The position numbers and the translations under genes were made by a program. A DNA stretch of 64,000 bases from Marsupella aquatica (taxonomy: Eukaryota; Marchantiophyta): positions 19,282,001 through 19,346,000 of the forward strand of contig OZ316894.1 in assembly GCA_973895155.1 (NCBI GenBank), in the 5' to 3' direction. The notes beneath the pieces were generated by a model. It saw nothing but the letters and a program-made list of their open reading frames with translations, ran no database searches and was not told the DNA's origin. This document shows positions 22,775-32,130 of the stretch, one piece after another (positions within the stretch are counted from its first letter, which is position 1; the number at the start of each line of letters is the position of its first letter).

Positions 22775-23469
22775 TAGAACTTATGAGCATGCAAGGTTAA
22801 CTTCATAAGAGCCAACATGCTCTTGCCAGAAAACACGGTCATCCGGACACCGGGTTCTGCTCAACCTCTCACCATGCATCGGGACCAGATCTCAATGGCA
22901 GCCCCCAGAGTCTACTTGGTTCTACCTCTCCAACATCAGGTCCCCGTGGGAACCAAATGCGGTTTGGTCACTATTCGACTTTGGATCGGCAAGAGGGACT
23001 TTCCCCATTGCAAGCCTCAAAACCAAAACCATCCAATGCATAATCCGAGGGCACCATGAGGTAGCTTTCTTCATTAGATTTCCAACGAGCCCAAGAACTC
23101 CCCCAACGGAGATCCGGTTGTCGAGTTATGCTTGTTTCCGCTTCAAAACTCGAAACGACGTATCTTCATCGATCGCGATCAGCTCGAGCTCAAACTTGAG
23201 AGGACCACTCCCCTCATATATGCTTCTGGGGACCTGTCAACTTCGGACCAGCTTTGGTCCCCTATCTTTGGCCCCCTACCCGAGGGTCCGTGGGCCCCGC
23301 CACTTAGCTCAAGACGAAGATAATTGAAAACCTTCCGTAACTTGGCCTCGAGCATAAATTGTGGCATAGGGGGCTAAAAGTTACGGCCCTAACCTCGCTC
23401 TGGTCCAGGCAACCCCCTGGTCCAGACAACCCCCTCTTGGTCCATCGATGCGCGACGACTCTAATTGAG

Positions 23470-23775
23470 TCTAAATCGGCCATAATTTTTGGCCCTTAGG
23501 TCCGTTGGCCAAAAAATATGCAGCCCCATGATCGGGCTCATGTGGGGCTTCTTGGGCCTCTATGGTGATCCGTCGGAAAAATATTTCATTTTTCCGTGAT
23601 CGGCAACGGGCCCCAACTACAAGGATGCGGCTTGAGTCGGCCATAACTTTTGACCCCTGGGTCCGTTGGCCAAGAAATATGCGGCCCCATGATCGGGCTC
23701 ATGTGGGGCTTCTTGGGCCCCTATGGTGATCTTTTGGAAAAATAGTTCATTTTTCCTTGATCGGCAATGGGCCCA
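23470..23775. repeat. About 166-bp tandem duplication
   Basis: Two copies share GTCGGCCATAA, GGTCCGTTGGCCAA, CCCCATGATCGGGCTCATGT and TTCATTTTTCC, with scattered substitutions (about 23470-23610 and 23636-23775). They lie in the distal part of the insertion within copia. Confidence 0.88.
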
Positions 23776-23965
23776 ATAGAGTTAAATTTGAGCGCGCTTT
23801 TCTCTAGTCTTGTCCTTGCTCTTACTAGCCTCCTCTTTGTTGGTTGCATCCCTAATGGCCATGATGGTAGCAAATCTAAGAGGGGCTCAACGCTGGAGTT
23901 AGGCAACGCCGGAGCAATTACGAGTAGGTGAAAGTTGTATTCGCGACTCATGAACAGCATCATGA

Positions 23966-25347
23966 CTAATCTCCCCCCTCAATCCGGTCCGGGATGGGAG
24001 ATTTCCCCTTGTCAGTATGGGAGTCCTGAGAAATCTCCCCCTCCTTTGATGATCTGGACTCATTAAAGGACACATCTCTACTGACAATTAGCTTACAAGT
24101 TACTGGATCCCATAACCTATAACCCTTCACACCTTTCTGATAGCCAAGGAAAATGCAATTCTTTGACTTGGACTCCAACTTGGATCAAAGTTGGGAAGGT
24201 GTAAGCACATAAGTATCACATCCAAAAATCTTCAGATGTGAGTAATCTGCTGGACGCACGTACCTCATTTCAAATGGCGTCTTGAATCCAATAGAACTGG
24301 ATGGAGAAAAATTTACCAAATAAGTTGCAGAGTTGACAGCTTCAGCCCAAAACTCATGTGGTAAGCATGATTGACTCAACATACTCCTTGAGCGGTCCAA
24401 TAGTGTTTGGTTGAGTCTCTCAGAAACATCATTCTGCTGAGGAGTATAACTTGTTGTGAGATGGCGGGTAATCCCCTACTCTTTACAATACGTTCTGAAT
24501 TCCCCGGAACTGTATTCACCGCCGTTATCCGATCAAAGATATCTCACCTTATTACCAATTTGATTCTCTACTTGGGCTTTCCACTCCTTAAAAGTGGCAA
24601 AAACATCAGACTTATTGTGTAGAAAGTATATCCACACATACCTTGAGTAATCGTCTATGAACGTGACATAGTATAACCGTCCAGAATGTGAGGGAGTAGG
24701 GGTTGGACCCCACACACCACTATGTACATACTCAAGTACCTCCTTGCTGGTGTGAGTTCCAACTCCGAAGGGTTTCCTGTGCTGCTTCCCTAGCACACAG
24801 TGCTCACAAAACTCTAACTTACAAGATTGCAAATTAGAAAGTAATCCTTTTTTTCTGAAGAATAACCAAACCTTTTTCACTCATGTGGCCCAAACGGAAG
24901 TGCCACAGCCAGACCGTCTCCTCATGAGACAAGGTTACATTGGCTTCATCACAGACTACACTGCCCTCCAAAACGTATAGATTGTTATGTCTCTTTCCTT
25001 TCAATATAACTTTAGTACCAGTTGAAACTTGAAGGACACCATTAGCAGAACTCCACTGATGGCCATTTGCTTCTAAAACTCCATATTAAATGAGATTTTT
25101 CATCATGATGGGAATATATCTCACATTCATCAACGTTCTTACAGCACCATTAAACATCTAAAATCTAACAGATCCAAGTCCAACCACTTGACATGGGATT
25201 CTATTTCCCATCAATACTGAATCATTGGAATCCGTGTAAGAACTAAAAAAATTCTCTCCTAGAGAAAATGTGAAAAGTACATGCACTATCTAAAATCCAG
25301 TCATCACTACCTGGATTTGACACTACGTTGAGAGCATAACCTTGGCA
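23966..25347 (-). pseudogene. Copia pol remnant: protease and integrase
   Basis: Reading down the minus strand, a protease core DDWILDSACTF near 25300 is followed by frame breaks. Next come the pre-integrase WLWHFRLGHMSEKG and the CEHCVLGKQHRKPF zinc region, and then the integrase core GRLYYVTFIDDYSRYVWIYF. The family's DVWGP segment reads SGVWGP, so the first catalytic Asp is lost. The C-terminal part continues as PHEFWAEAVNSATYLVN and FLGYQKGVKGYRLWDP, ending at GEISQDSHTDKGKSP where the foreign insertion begins. Confidence 0.92.
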
Positions 25348-26274
25348 TCACAATATATCATCATCATCGAGTAAATCTACCTCATGCGAGCTCGATGTCG
25401 CGTTAGTAGATGTAGTAGGGACCTTTACTTGACAATCCCTTTTCATGTAGCTAGGCTTGCCACAATTCCAACATGCAAGAGGCTTTCTCTGTTGCAATTT
25501 CCCTCTGGATTTAGATCTCCCCCGTGATGCAGATCTAAACCTGTTCTGCCCATTCGTGCGCTGCGCTGCGCTGCACTTCCCCGATTCACGGTCAGCGCAG
25601 TGCAATCTGGAAGAAGATGCTGTTTGTGATTGACCCAGTTTCTTCTGAGCATCATCAGACAGTAAAGAGCTCACCACCTCATTATACAAAATGGACTTCA
25701 GATCTCTGGACAAGAGCACCTATTTCAAGCCCTAATAAGACGACGGTAAGGAGCTTAGCAGAAGCAAGGCCTTATCCTCATCTTTAACTCCTTTCCCAGG
25801 TTTGACAGATCCACCCTAGACTGTCAAACTCATCCAGGTGATCCTGCATCTTGCTCCCTTCCTTGAGCCTGAGACTCATCAAGAGAGACTTCTTGTACAG
25901 CCGGTCTGACGCATCTTCCCGGTAGTACTTCTCTCTAAGAGCCTTGAACAGTGACGCGCAATCCGCATAATCATCTAGCTGCTTGATGATGTGCGGCTTT
26001 AGATAAAGCATCACTGCATTAACAGCAATCACTTGCTCCTATCTCCACTGCTTCACAAAATCTCCTCCTCTCCATCATACTGCTCTCGCAAAGAAAGCAA
26101 AAAGCCCATGGCCCGAAGGACACCCTTCACTTGCTTCTCCCATAGCAAGTAATGAGTACGACCATCGTACTTCTCCACCTCAAACTTCACTCCTCCAAAT
26201 CTAGCCATCTCCCTCTTCTTCCCTACTACCGACAACTCTAATAGTAGTACAGCTTCCTCCACTGCACGCCGCAC
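25348..26274 (-). pseudogene. Copia gag remnant
   Basis: Gag begins MARFGGVKFEVEKYDGRTHY (about 26214), continues through LYLKPHIIKQLDDYADC, and has a CCHC-type knuckle CWNCGKPSYMKRDC near 25440-25480. The zinc-binding His is Tyr here. Two frameshifts and stops lie near 26045 and 25830, with others near 25730, so no full-length Gag can be made. Confidence 0.9.
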
Positions 26275-28137
26275 TGGTGATCGTACCGGTGTTACAAGTT
26301 CCTCCTCAAATGGTAGCAGCTCCTCCTCAAACCCACCGTCTGATCATTGCGATCCTGAAGCTCCACCAACGCCAACCACCACCTTCGAGTGACTCATATG
26401 AAACAATCATGAAAAAACATCTTTTTTTGAAACTTCTCATAAACTCAAAACTCAACACCGCCGCGTAGCTCACAAAGCTAGGAGTCCAATACTGAAAGCC
26501 GAAATCAAAATCAAAATTCGACGAAAAAGTTATTCAAATTTTGGTCGGAGTGGGTAAAACCTTGGGAAACTCCCCCGTTTTGACCACCTCGTAGAATAAC
26601 CAAAATACCCAGTACAACCTGTCGTCTGAATTGCGATGTGATCTGTGCGCCACGTTGCCAACTTCAATGGCTCCGTCCTCGCCAAAAAAGATACCGTTCG
26701 GCGGACAGAATCTTTGTCAGACGGCCAAAAAGCAGCTCTTTGTTTTTGGGGAATATTACCGCACAGTCCGACAGGTCTCATAAGGGGCCGTTCCCCCTGT
26801 CCAAGCAGTTAAAGCGGAGGGTGGCAGGTCTCGGCATTCAAGGAGAACAAAAGGAAGGAAAAATGGTTAAAAATAGGCCCTTAAAAGGGATGCTAAGCCC
26901 CTTAAAACAGAAAATACAAGTATATAACAAAAGTACGCGTGTCGGTGTACGCAGAGTACAAGGGCTCACAGGGTACGCAAGGGCGTCGGGCGGCTGCATA
27001 CGCAGTCGCGTATGCTACAGTTGGGGCCGGCGAGGTGGGCTAGAATCGGAGGGCAGCCGACAGGAGTAGCCGGCAGGAGCAGGCGCGGGGGCAAGGCAGC
27101 CAAGGGCGCGCGCCCAAGGAGGGCTGTCGAGGGCGTTAGGAGGCCGGCAGCGAGCCGGGGCGCCCAGTCGGGGCCCGGGGTAGTCGTAGGGGGAGTAACG
27201 GGGCGCGGGGTTAAATGGGCCCTGCCTGCGTAGGGGGGGCGGGAGGCGTAAGGTTGGATTGCGGGGAGGGGCCGGCCGGCGCTGCGGACCCCGCCGTAAA
27301 ACGGGGTGCGGGGAGGGGGGGGAGAATCGAATACAAGGGGGGGAGGAAACGGACTCGCGAGGGGGGAAACGCCAGTACAAGGTGTATAGACCTCGTAAAT
27401 ACCCTAAAAAGGGGCCCGAATCACCCCCTTAAAACGGAAAAAATCAGCTTAAACCAAAAAAGCCAATTACTCACATAAAAAGCCACTCTTTCTCACGAGA
27501 AAAGTGAACGCCGCCGACGGGAAAAGTTTCCAAATTTCACCGGCACAGTCTACAGCTCCAGCTGAGTAAACAATTTCTAACGCGTCGTCTTCACTCCGTG
27601 CCAAGTGCCAATCTCGGGCTCAAAACGACCGTCTTGCCGCGATCAAACCGTTGAGCCGTGGCACTTCGCGTTTCTTCCACCGAGTTGGACGTTACAAAGA
27701 GTAATCCGGTTCAGGGAAAAACAAGCACCATAGCTTGTCAAAAAACCAGAACGTCTCCTTCACTCGTCATGACGCACTCAGTAACAACTCGGCAACAATC
27801 CAGCTACCGAAATGACCAGCTCGCTTCAACCTTCAACTTGAGCTATAATGTGCGATCCCTCCCGCATCGCACAACTCACACTGTTGAAAAATGCGAACTC
27901 TGGTCTCTCCCCCAAAAACCCGTCGAACACGAATAAACCCTGAATGACGCATTCTTCAATTCCTTCGCACCACGGATACCGATCAGCGAGTTCTAACCAC
28001 CGTTAGAAAGCCCTCTCACTAACCCTATCCGCTCAACCGCACACATTCAAGTTTCATGCGACAAAACTCCGAATGTACCATTGACAATGAACGCTAGAAA
28101 AACCTGTCACAAAAAAACCTCGTCACCTCCCAAGCAT
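26275..28137 (-). other. Over-long copia 5' leader
   Basis: About 1.86 kb separates the PBS from the gag start, where copia elements normally have a few hundred bases or less. The part from 26820 to 27480 is an extreme GC-rich block described separately. 27480-28137 is of ordinary composition without ORFs that I trust. The stretch may contain a second nested insertion. Confidence 0.6.
26820..27480. repeat. GC-rich, G-run-rich block flanked by short direct repeats
   Basis: The plus strand is very rich in G runs (for example GTAGGGGGGGCGGGAGG, GCGGGGAGGGGGGGGAG) in an otherwise AT-rich window. CCCCTTAAAAC-GAAAA-type motifs border it near 26898 and 27425, each preceded by an AGGCCC or GGGGCCC motif. 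The ORFs inside are Arg/Gly/Pro-rich composition artefacts on both strands. Confidence 0.65.
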
Positions 28138-28149
28138 GCTCTGATACCA
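28138..28149 (-). other. Copia primer binding site (initiator Met-tRNA)
   Basis: On the minus strand, TGGTATCAGAGC lies two bases inside the 5' LTR. It is the standard plant copia primer site complementary to the 3' end of initiator methionine tRNA. Confidence 0.93.
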
Positions 28150-28151
28150 CT

Positions 28152-28495
28152 TGTTGAGCATAGACGACATTCACAACTGCAAGCCCATGAACCATCTAAC
28201 GCACAATAGTCGACACAGAGAGATACGTGGTTCACCTCCACATGAGACTACGTCCACGGGAACACACAAGAGCTTTACTGCACTCTAGACCGACCGGCCA
28301 TACCAAGCATCCACAGCACAAGCTCTCCCTATCTCTCAACTAGCTCCGTAACAATGAGCCTAAGTTCCACCAGGGTCTGGCATCAGCCCTGTCTATATGC
28401 ACAACAGCACTACCGCTAACATTAGCTAAGTCCTAACCCGAGTTAGACTAACTGTGGTTAGCTCATGAGTCACAAGACTAGAGCAATATCTAACA
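28152..28495 (-). repeat. Copia 5' LTR (right copy)
   Basis: This 344-bp copy begins TGTTGAGC and ends TAACA on the plus strand, followed immediately by the ACCAA duplication. It is the promoter-bearing LTR for the minus-strand element. Confidence 0.95.
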
Positions 28496-28932
28496 ACCAA
28501 GGTGCATCCCTTGTATACTTTAGATTTTGAATATAATCTGGCACCCCTCTATATTTTTCAATCTTTGCTATACTTTTGATCATCCACAACTTTTGATCAT
28601 CCACCCTTTAACCAAGCTCACGGAAGTTCTAGCCCTTAGTGAAGAAGAAATGATCTAATTAAAGTGCGCTCCTCATGTCTTTAAGTTCTACTCATGGTTT
28701 TGTGTCCTAAATTTATGGTTTTAATTCATTTGAGTGTCATTATCTAAGATAAGTACATAAGTATCTTTACTGGTGTCTAGTATGTGCAGAACCCAATACC
28801 ATAGACTTAAATTTTTCCTGTTCATTATTACTTTTCTTTACATGTGTACTTTTATTCTTGTACCTTATGTGCACAACTTTTCAATATTACTTTTCTTTAC
28901 ATGTGTACTTTTATTCTTGTACCTTATGTGCA
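28496..28932 (+). repeat. Dispersed repeat R1, right half, split by copia
   Basis: The repeat continues from 18831 and matches the reverse complement of about 7080-7441. This copy also has an internal tandem duplication: TTACTTTTCTTTACATGTGT with its continuation occurs at about 28828 and 28886. Confidence 0.78.
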
Positions 28933-29059
28933 GGACGAAAGGCAATCTCGAGGGCAATCAATGCGGATTAGCATTGATTACCCCATAAGTGCTGCCCGCT
29001 GCCCGCATGTGCTGTATCTGATTTCAGTTTAAGTACCTGGCGCGAATGTACCTCATCAC

Positions 29060-29295
29060 GAATTGAGGAAGGGCTCAATGGTAGCCCAGATCAGTTGGGG
29101 AGTTGGAGGTCCCGGGTTCAAACCCTGCTGTATGTCAAGAATGCTTTTTAGCATTCACCCCACCCAAAAAGTGGGGATCATTCATGCTAGTAAAATTCGA
29201 AAAAAATGTGAGCGGGGCAGGCAGTAGGCGCGGGCAGGTGTACCCGAGGCTCTTAATGAGCCTCGAGATTGTCTTTCGTGGTGAATCAACTTTTC
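29060..29295 (+). mobile_element. tRNA-derived SINE-like element, second family
   Basis: An A-box-like TGGTAGCCCAGATCAGTTGG (29069-29088) and a consensus B box GGGTTCAAACCC (29114-29125) are spaced as in a tRNA promoter. No cloverleaf can be drawn for a functional tRNA. The 3' half contains GAGGCTCTTAATGAGCCTC, a 7-bp stem hairpin. I could not find target duplications, so the ends are approximate. Confidence 0.6.
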
Positions 29296-30672
29296 AATGT
29301 CACGCTTCCTAATCAATGTCCTATTTATATCTGTCACAAAAAAAAATCACCTGTATTTCACTAAAAAACTTAAACTTTTTGCTAGAGGACAAAATAACTT
29401 TTCATGTTCCAGGATGAGTATGCTATATATAGTCTGACTTACATTCAATATCTCCCTCTATATCCAATGGAACAGACTGGTTCTGGGTTCATTAGAAGAG
29501 GCTTGGAAACACTATTCTTTCTAAACCTCATATAATCACTTTCATAGAGAATTAAGAGACTTGAGAGTAAACAAAACAAACTGAATATCTAATTTTCTGG
29601 TCACATGTAATAAGCACATGAGCAGAAGAGTGGGGTTTTTATGGTCCAGCGGGGCTGCAAAAGGTCTATACAAGTATGTTTTGAAAAGATGGAGGTCCAT
29701 CAGGGCTTGAACTGCATAAAGTATGACAGAATTTTGGCAAAGTTTTGCCAATAGCGCAACCCCATGGGGCCACTTCATCACAATCCATTACCTGCTGGTT
29801 GTCTTCCATCAAACTTCTATATCCAACATCTCCCTCTCGGGCTCCCTCTATAGTCAATAGAAAACACTATTTCAGGGTCATTAGAAGAGGCTTTGAAGAT
29901 CTTTCCAATGAGCCTATGTAGTCTATTTTCATGGAGAATTGAGAGACCTACAAATTTCCAAGGGTGACTTTGGATTTCTTGACACAATTCACTCATTGGT
30001 TCCAAAACTTACCCAAGCTTGAACCCTGGAAAAGCAACTGGCTTAGAGGTCAGTTGGCCAGGGGATTAGCCTAGAATAAATTAGAACCAAGAGGTCAGAA
30101 TCTAACATGGCCCCTCCTATAGTTTTCTCTTTGTATATGTATGGATGGTTTTGAGCCATAAACCCCCCTCCAGCTAGTTTGGGGGCTAAAATGAGATTCC
30201 CCCCCCCCCCCCCCCCCGTCCCCCTGGCCAAGTCAAGGGACATCCAATTTCAGGCTCATCTTTCATATCCAAATGGAGCAAAACTACACTCAAAGATTTT
30301 ATAGTTCCAAGGATTACAGCTTCAACCACCACTAGCCATATGAAAAGGGAAAACATCGAGCATTGAACCCTTCTAGACTGGAAAACCGGCCTTCTCGACT
30401 ATTTTGAAAAAGTTGAATGTTCCCTGCTGACAAGACATTAAGGGCTGATGCCGGTCATGGACAGTGTGGACGGAAAGGGACCTTCATGTCATGTGTGTGT
30501 AAAATTGGATGGAAATTGACCTATGGTTAACCCTTCTTCATCCTAGGTTAACCCTATACGAAAACAATGGCATAATTACAAATACAAAACAAACCGTGCC
30601 AGTATTATAAATTGCCACAACTTTAGTGGTAATGTAGTTAAAAGCTGTTCTTCTTTTTTGACATTCCACTCC
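29296..30672. other. Intergenic, duplicated non-coding blocks
   Basis: A block of about 110 bp containing TCTCCCTCTAT, TCATTAGAAGAGGCTT and CATAGAGAATTAAGAGAC at about 29450-29555 recurs diverged at about 29820-29955. There is a pure C run of about 18-19 bases near 30199-30217. No gene was seen. Confidence 0.5.
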
Positions 30673-30776
30673 TTCCTTTCCTATATTGTGTCATTTTGCT
30701 TCACAATTCCTTTCCTATGTTGTATCACTTTGCTTCACAATTCCTTTCCTATGTTGTATCATTTTGCTTCACAATT
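30673..30776. repeat. 34-bp tandem repeat, 3 copies
   Basis: Units starting TTCCTTTCCTAT and ending GCTTCACAA begin at 30673, 30707 and 30741 with few mismatches. Confidence 0.9.
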
Positions 30777-30899
30777 TCACGGAAAAGAGTAATTAATGGT
30801 TAAAGCTTGTGGATCCGGGTCCAGAGAAAAAAATAATTATTGGTGAAACCTGGTGTATCCACCTTTTTGTCATGGCTAGTGGTGGTTTAAGGGGGTTAC

Positions 30900-32130
30900 A
30901 GCCCATTGATCAGCCATGGGTTTAATATTATTAATTACCCCACACAGAACCGCGGGGCCCCCTCCATCACATCGGAGTCCAATTATTACCGGACGGTCGT
31001 CCTCCTTCCACCGTCCGAACTTCTAGCCGTTCCCTCCCACCTCTACGGTCTTTTCTGCCGTTGCGTTTCCCGTCGCGAAGAGGAGTGGCGCCGTGGCGGG
31101 ACCTCCGACTAGCCGTTGGGGTTTTTCCGCCGTTGTCCCGTTCCTTTCTCAGGCGGAACAGAGGGGCGATACAGAGAAGAAACAGAGAAGAAACAGAGAG
31201 CGCAGATTTTGCCTCGTGTTGAATCGCGTTGAATTGCATTTTGCGTTGCGCTGCGTGCCTGCATTGGGAGGGGCGAGCGAGAGAGGAAATCATTCTCAAG
31301 TTCTCTGTTTCGTGCTATTATTCGGGCTGATCCCACATCACATTGCCGAATTGCGCTTTCTCGCTGGCCAAGGTTTGCTGGTGAGGAGAGAGAGAATTTC
31401 TTAGAATTGTGTGTCGAGCTTTCTCGTTGTTCATTCTCTCTGTTTCCGTGTGCGTGCGGTGGTGGTCGGTAAGATAGATGATTCGCTCGGTGGCTTTGCG
31501 TTTCTTGTGAGTGTCTTGAGTGTTGGTATCGGAGGTTTTTTTTCATTTGGCGGTGGACGATTTATTTGTGTCTGGTCAGGCTCGTGTTTGTTGGTGAGAA
31601 GAGAGAGAATTTTGTCGAGCGAATCCTCACTTTCCGTGTGTAGATAGATTGTAGTGACGGGTTTTGGGAAGCTGTTGTCGTGTACTGTTAGATAGATGAT
31701 TATTCGTTTGCTGGCTTTGAGTTTCTTGCGAGTGTTTTAAGTTTTAGGATCGAATTTTTTCTTTTGATTTGGTGGCGGAGGATTTGTGTCTGGTCTTCGG
31801 AGGGGCTCTGTTTGGACTCCTGGAACCTGTTTGAATTTCCTCATTCTCTGCGTGAGATTTTGAGGCTCTCGAGGTCGGCGTCAACAGGTTCTTTCTTCAT
31901 AGCGTTGGCTTGGTTGGAGAAGATGCAGCGTTGCCCTCGTTTGTCAGGCGCTTTTGAATGCTCCTCGCTCCTCCTCCCGCCTTGTGGTCCCGCATTCAAT
32001 TCTGCGCGTCGTCCGGTCTCCTGCTCGACTGATTGAATTCTTTCTATGACGACGGCATGAGCGTTAGCCTGGCCTAAACGGGAAGTGGGGAGGTGACAGA
32101 CGAAGTTTAGCAGCTGAGTAAGCGAAGAGA
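30900..32130 (+). promoter_or_regulatory. Promoter and 5' leader region of the TPX2-like gene, with internal duplication
   Basis: From about 30950 the sequence changes from AT-rich repeat to GC-richer, CT-rich DNA without transposon features. A segment of about 215 bp is duplicated in tandem: GGTGAGGAGAGAGAGAATTT...GTAAGATAGATGATTCG...TGTGTCTGGTC at about 31378-31590, and GGTGAGAAGAGAGAGAATTT...GTTAGATAGATGATTATTCG...TGTGTCTGGTC at about 31594-31800. I see no clear TATA box. The transcription start and any leader intron cannot be fixed from sequence alone. Confidence 0.5.

Larger units (their letters stand above)
21197..23959 (+). mobile_element. Foreign insertion inside copia pol, class unknown
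   Basis: Copia homology ends on one side near 21230 and resumes near 23966. The 6-mer TCATGA stands at both edges (21191-21196 and 23960-23965), so a 6-bp target duplication is possible; its palindromic nature weakens this. Inside, on the plus strand, are a roughly 22-bp tandem array (21860-22040), a TATAAATA box near 22126, a leader with two related segments around TTTGGCCCGGATAGCAAAG, a 72-codon ORF continued by a second frame, and a 166-bp tandem duplication (about 23470-23775). I see no TG...CA ends or inverted repeats, so I cannot name the element. Confidence 0.55.
18832..28495 (-). mobile_element. Ty1/copia LTR retrotransposon, minus strand, non-autonomous
   Basis: Both ends are 344-bp direct repeats starting TGTTGAGC and ending TAACA, which on the minus strand is the canonical TG...CA. 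The 5-bp duplication ACCAA flanks the element at 18827-18831 and 28496-28500. On the minus strand the order is LTR, Met-tRNA PBS, long leader, gag, protease, integrase, RT, RNase H, polypurine tract, LTR. This PR-IN-RT-RH order defines copia. All coding parts carry stops or frameshifts. The total of 9.66 kb is about twice a normal copia length. The excess is a foreign block between integrase and RT (about 21197-23959) and an over-long leader (26275-28137). Confidence 0.95.

Noticed and set aside
26638-27478. Long ORFs through the GC-rich block
   Set aside because: High GC content removes stop codons on both strands. The proteins are Arg/Gly/Pro compositional products without motifs.
29067-29140. 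Functional tRNA gene
   Set aside because: A and B boxes are present, but no paired acceptor stem or cloverleaf can be drawn. A SINE origin fits better.
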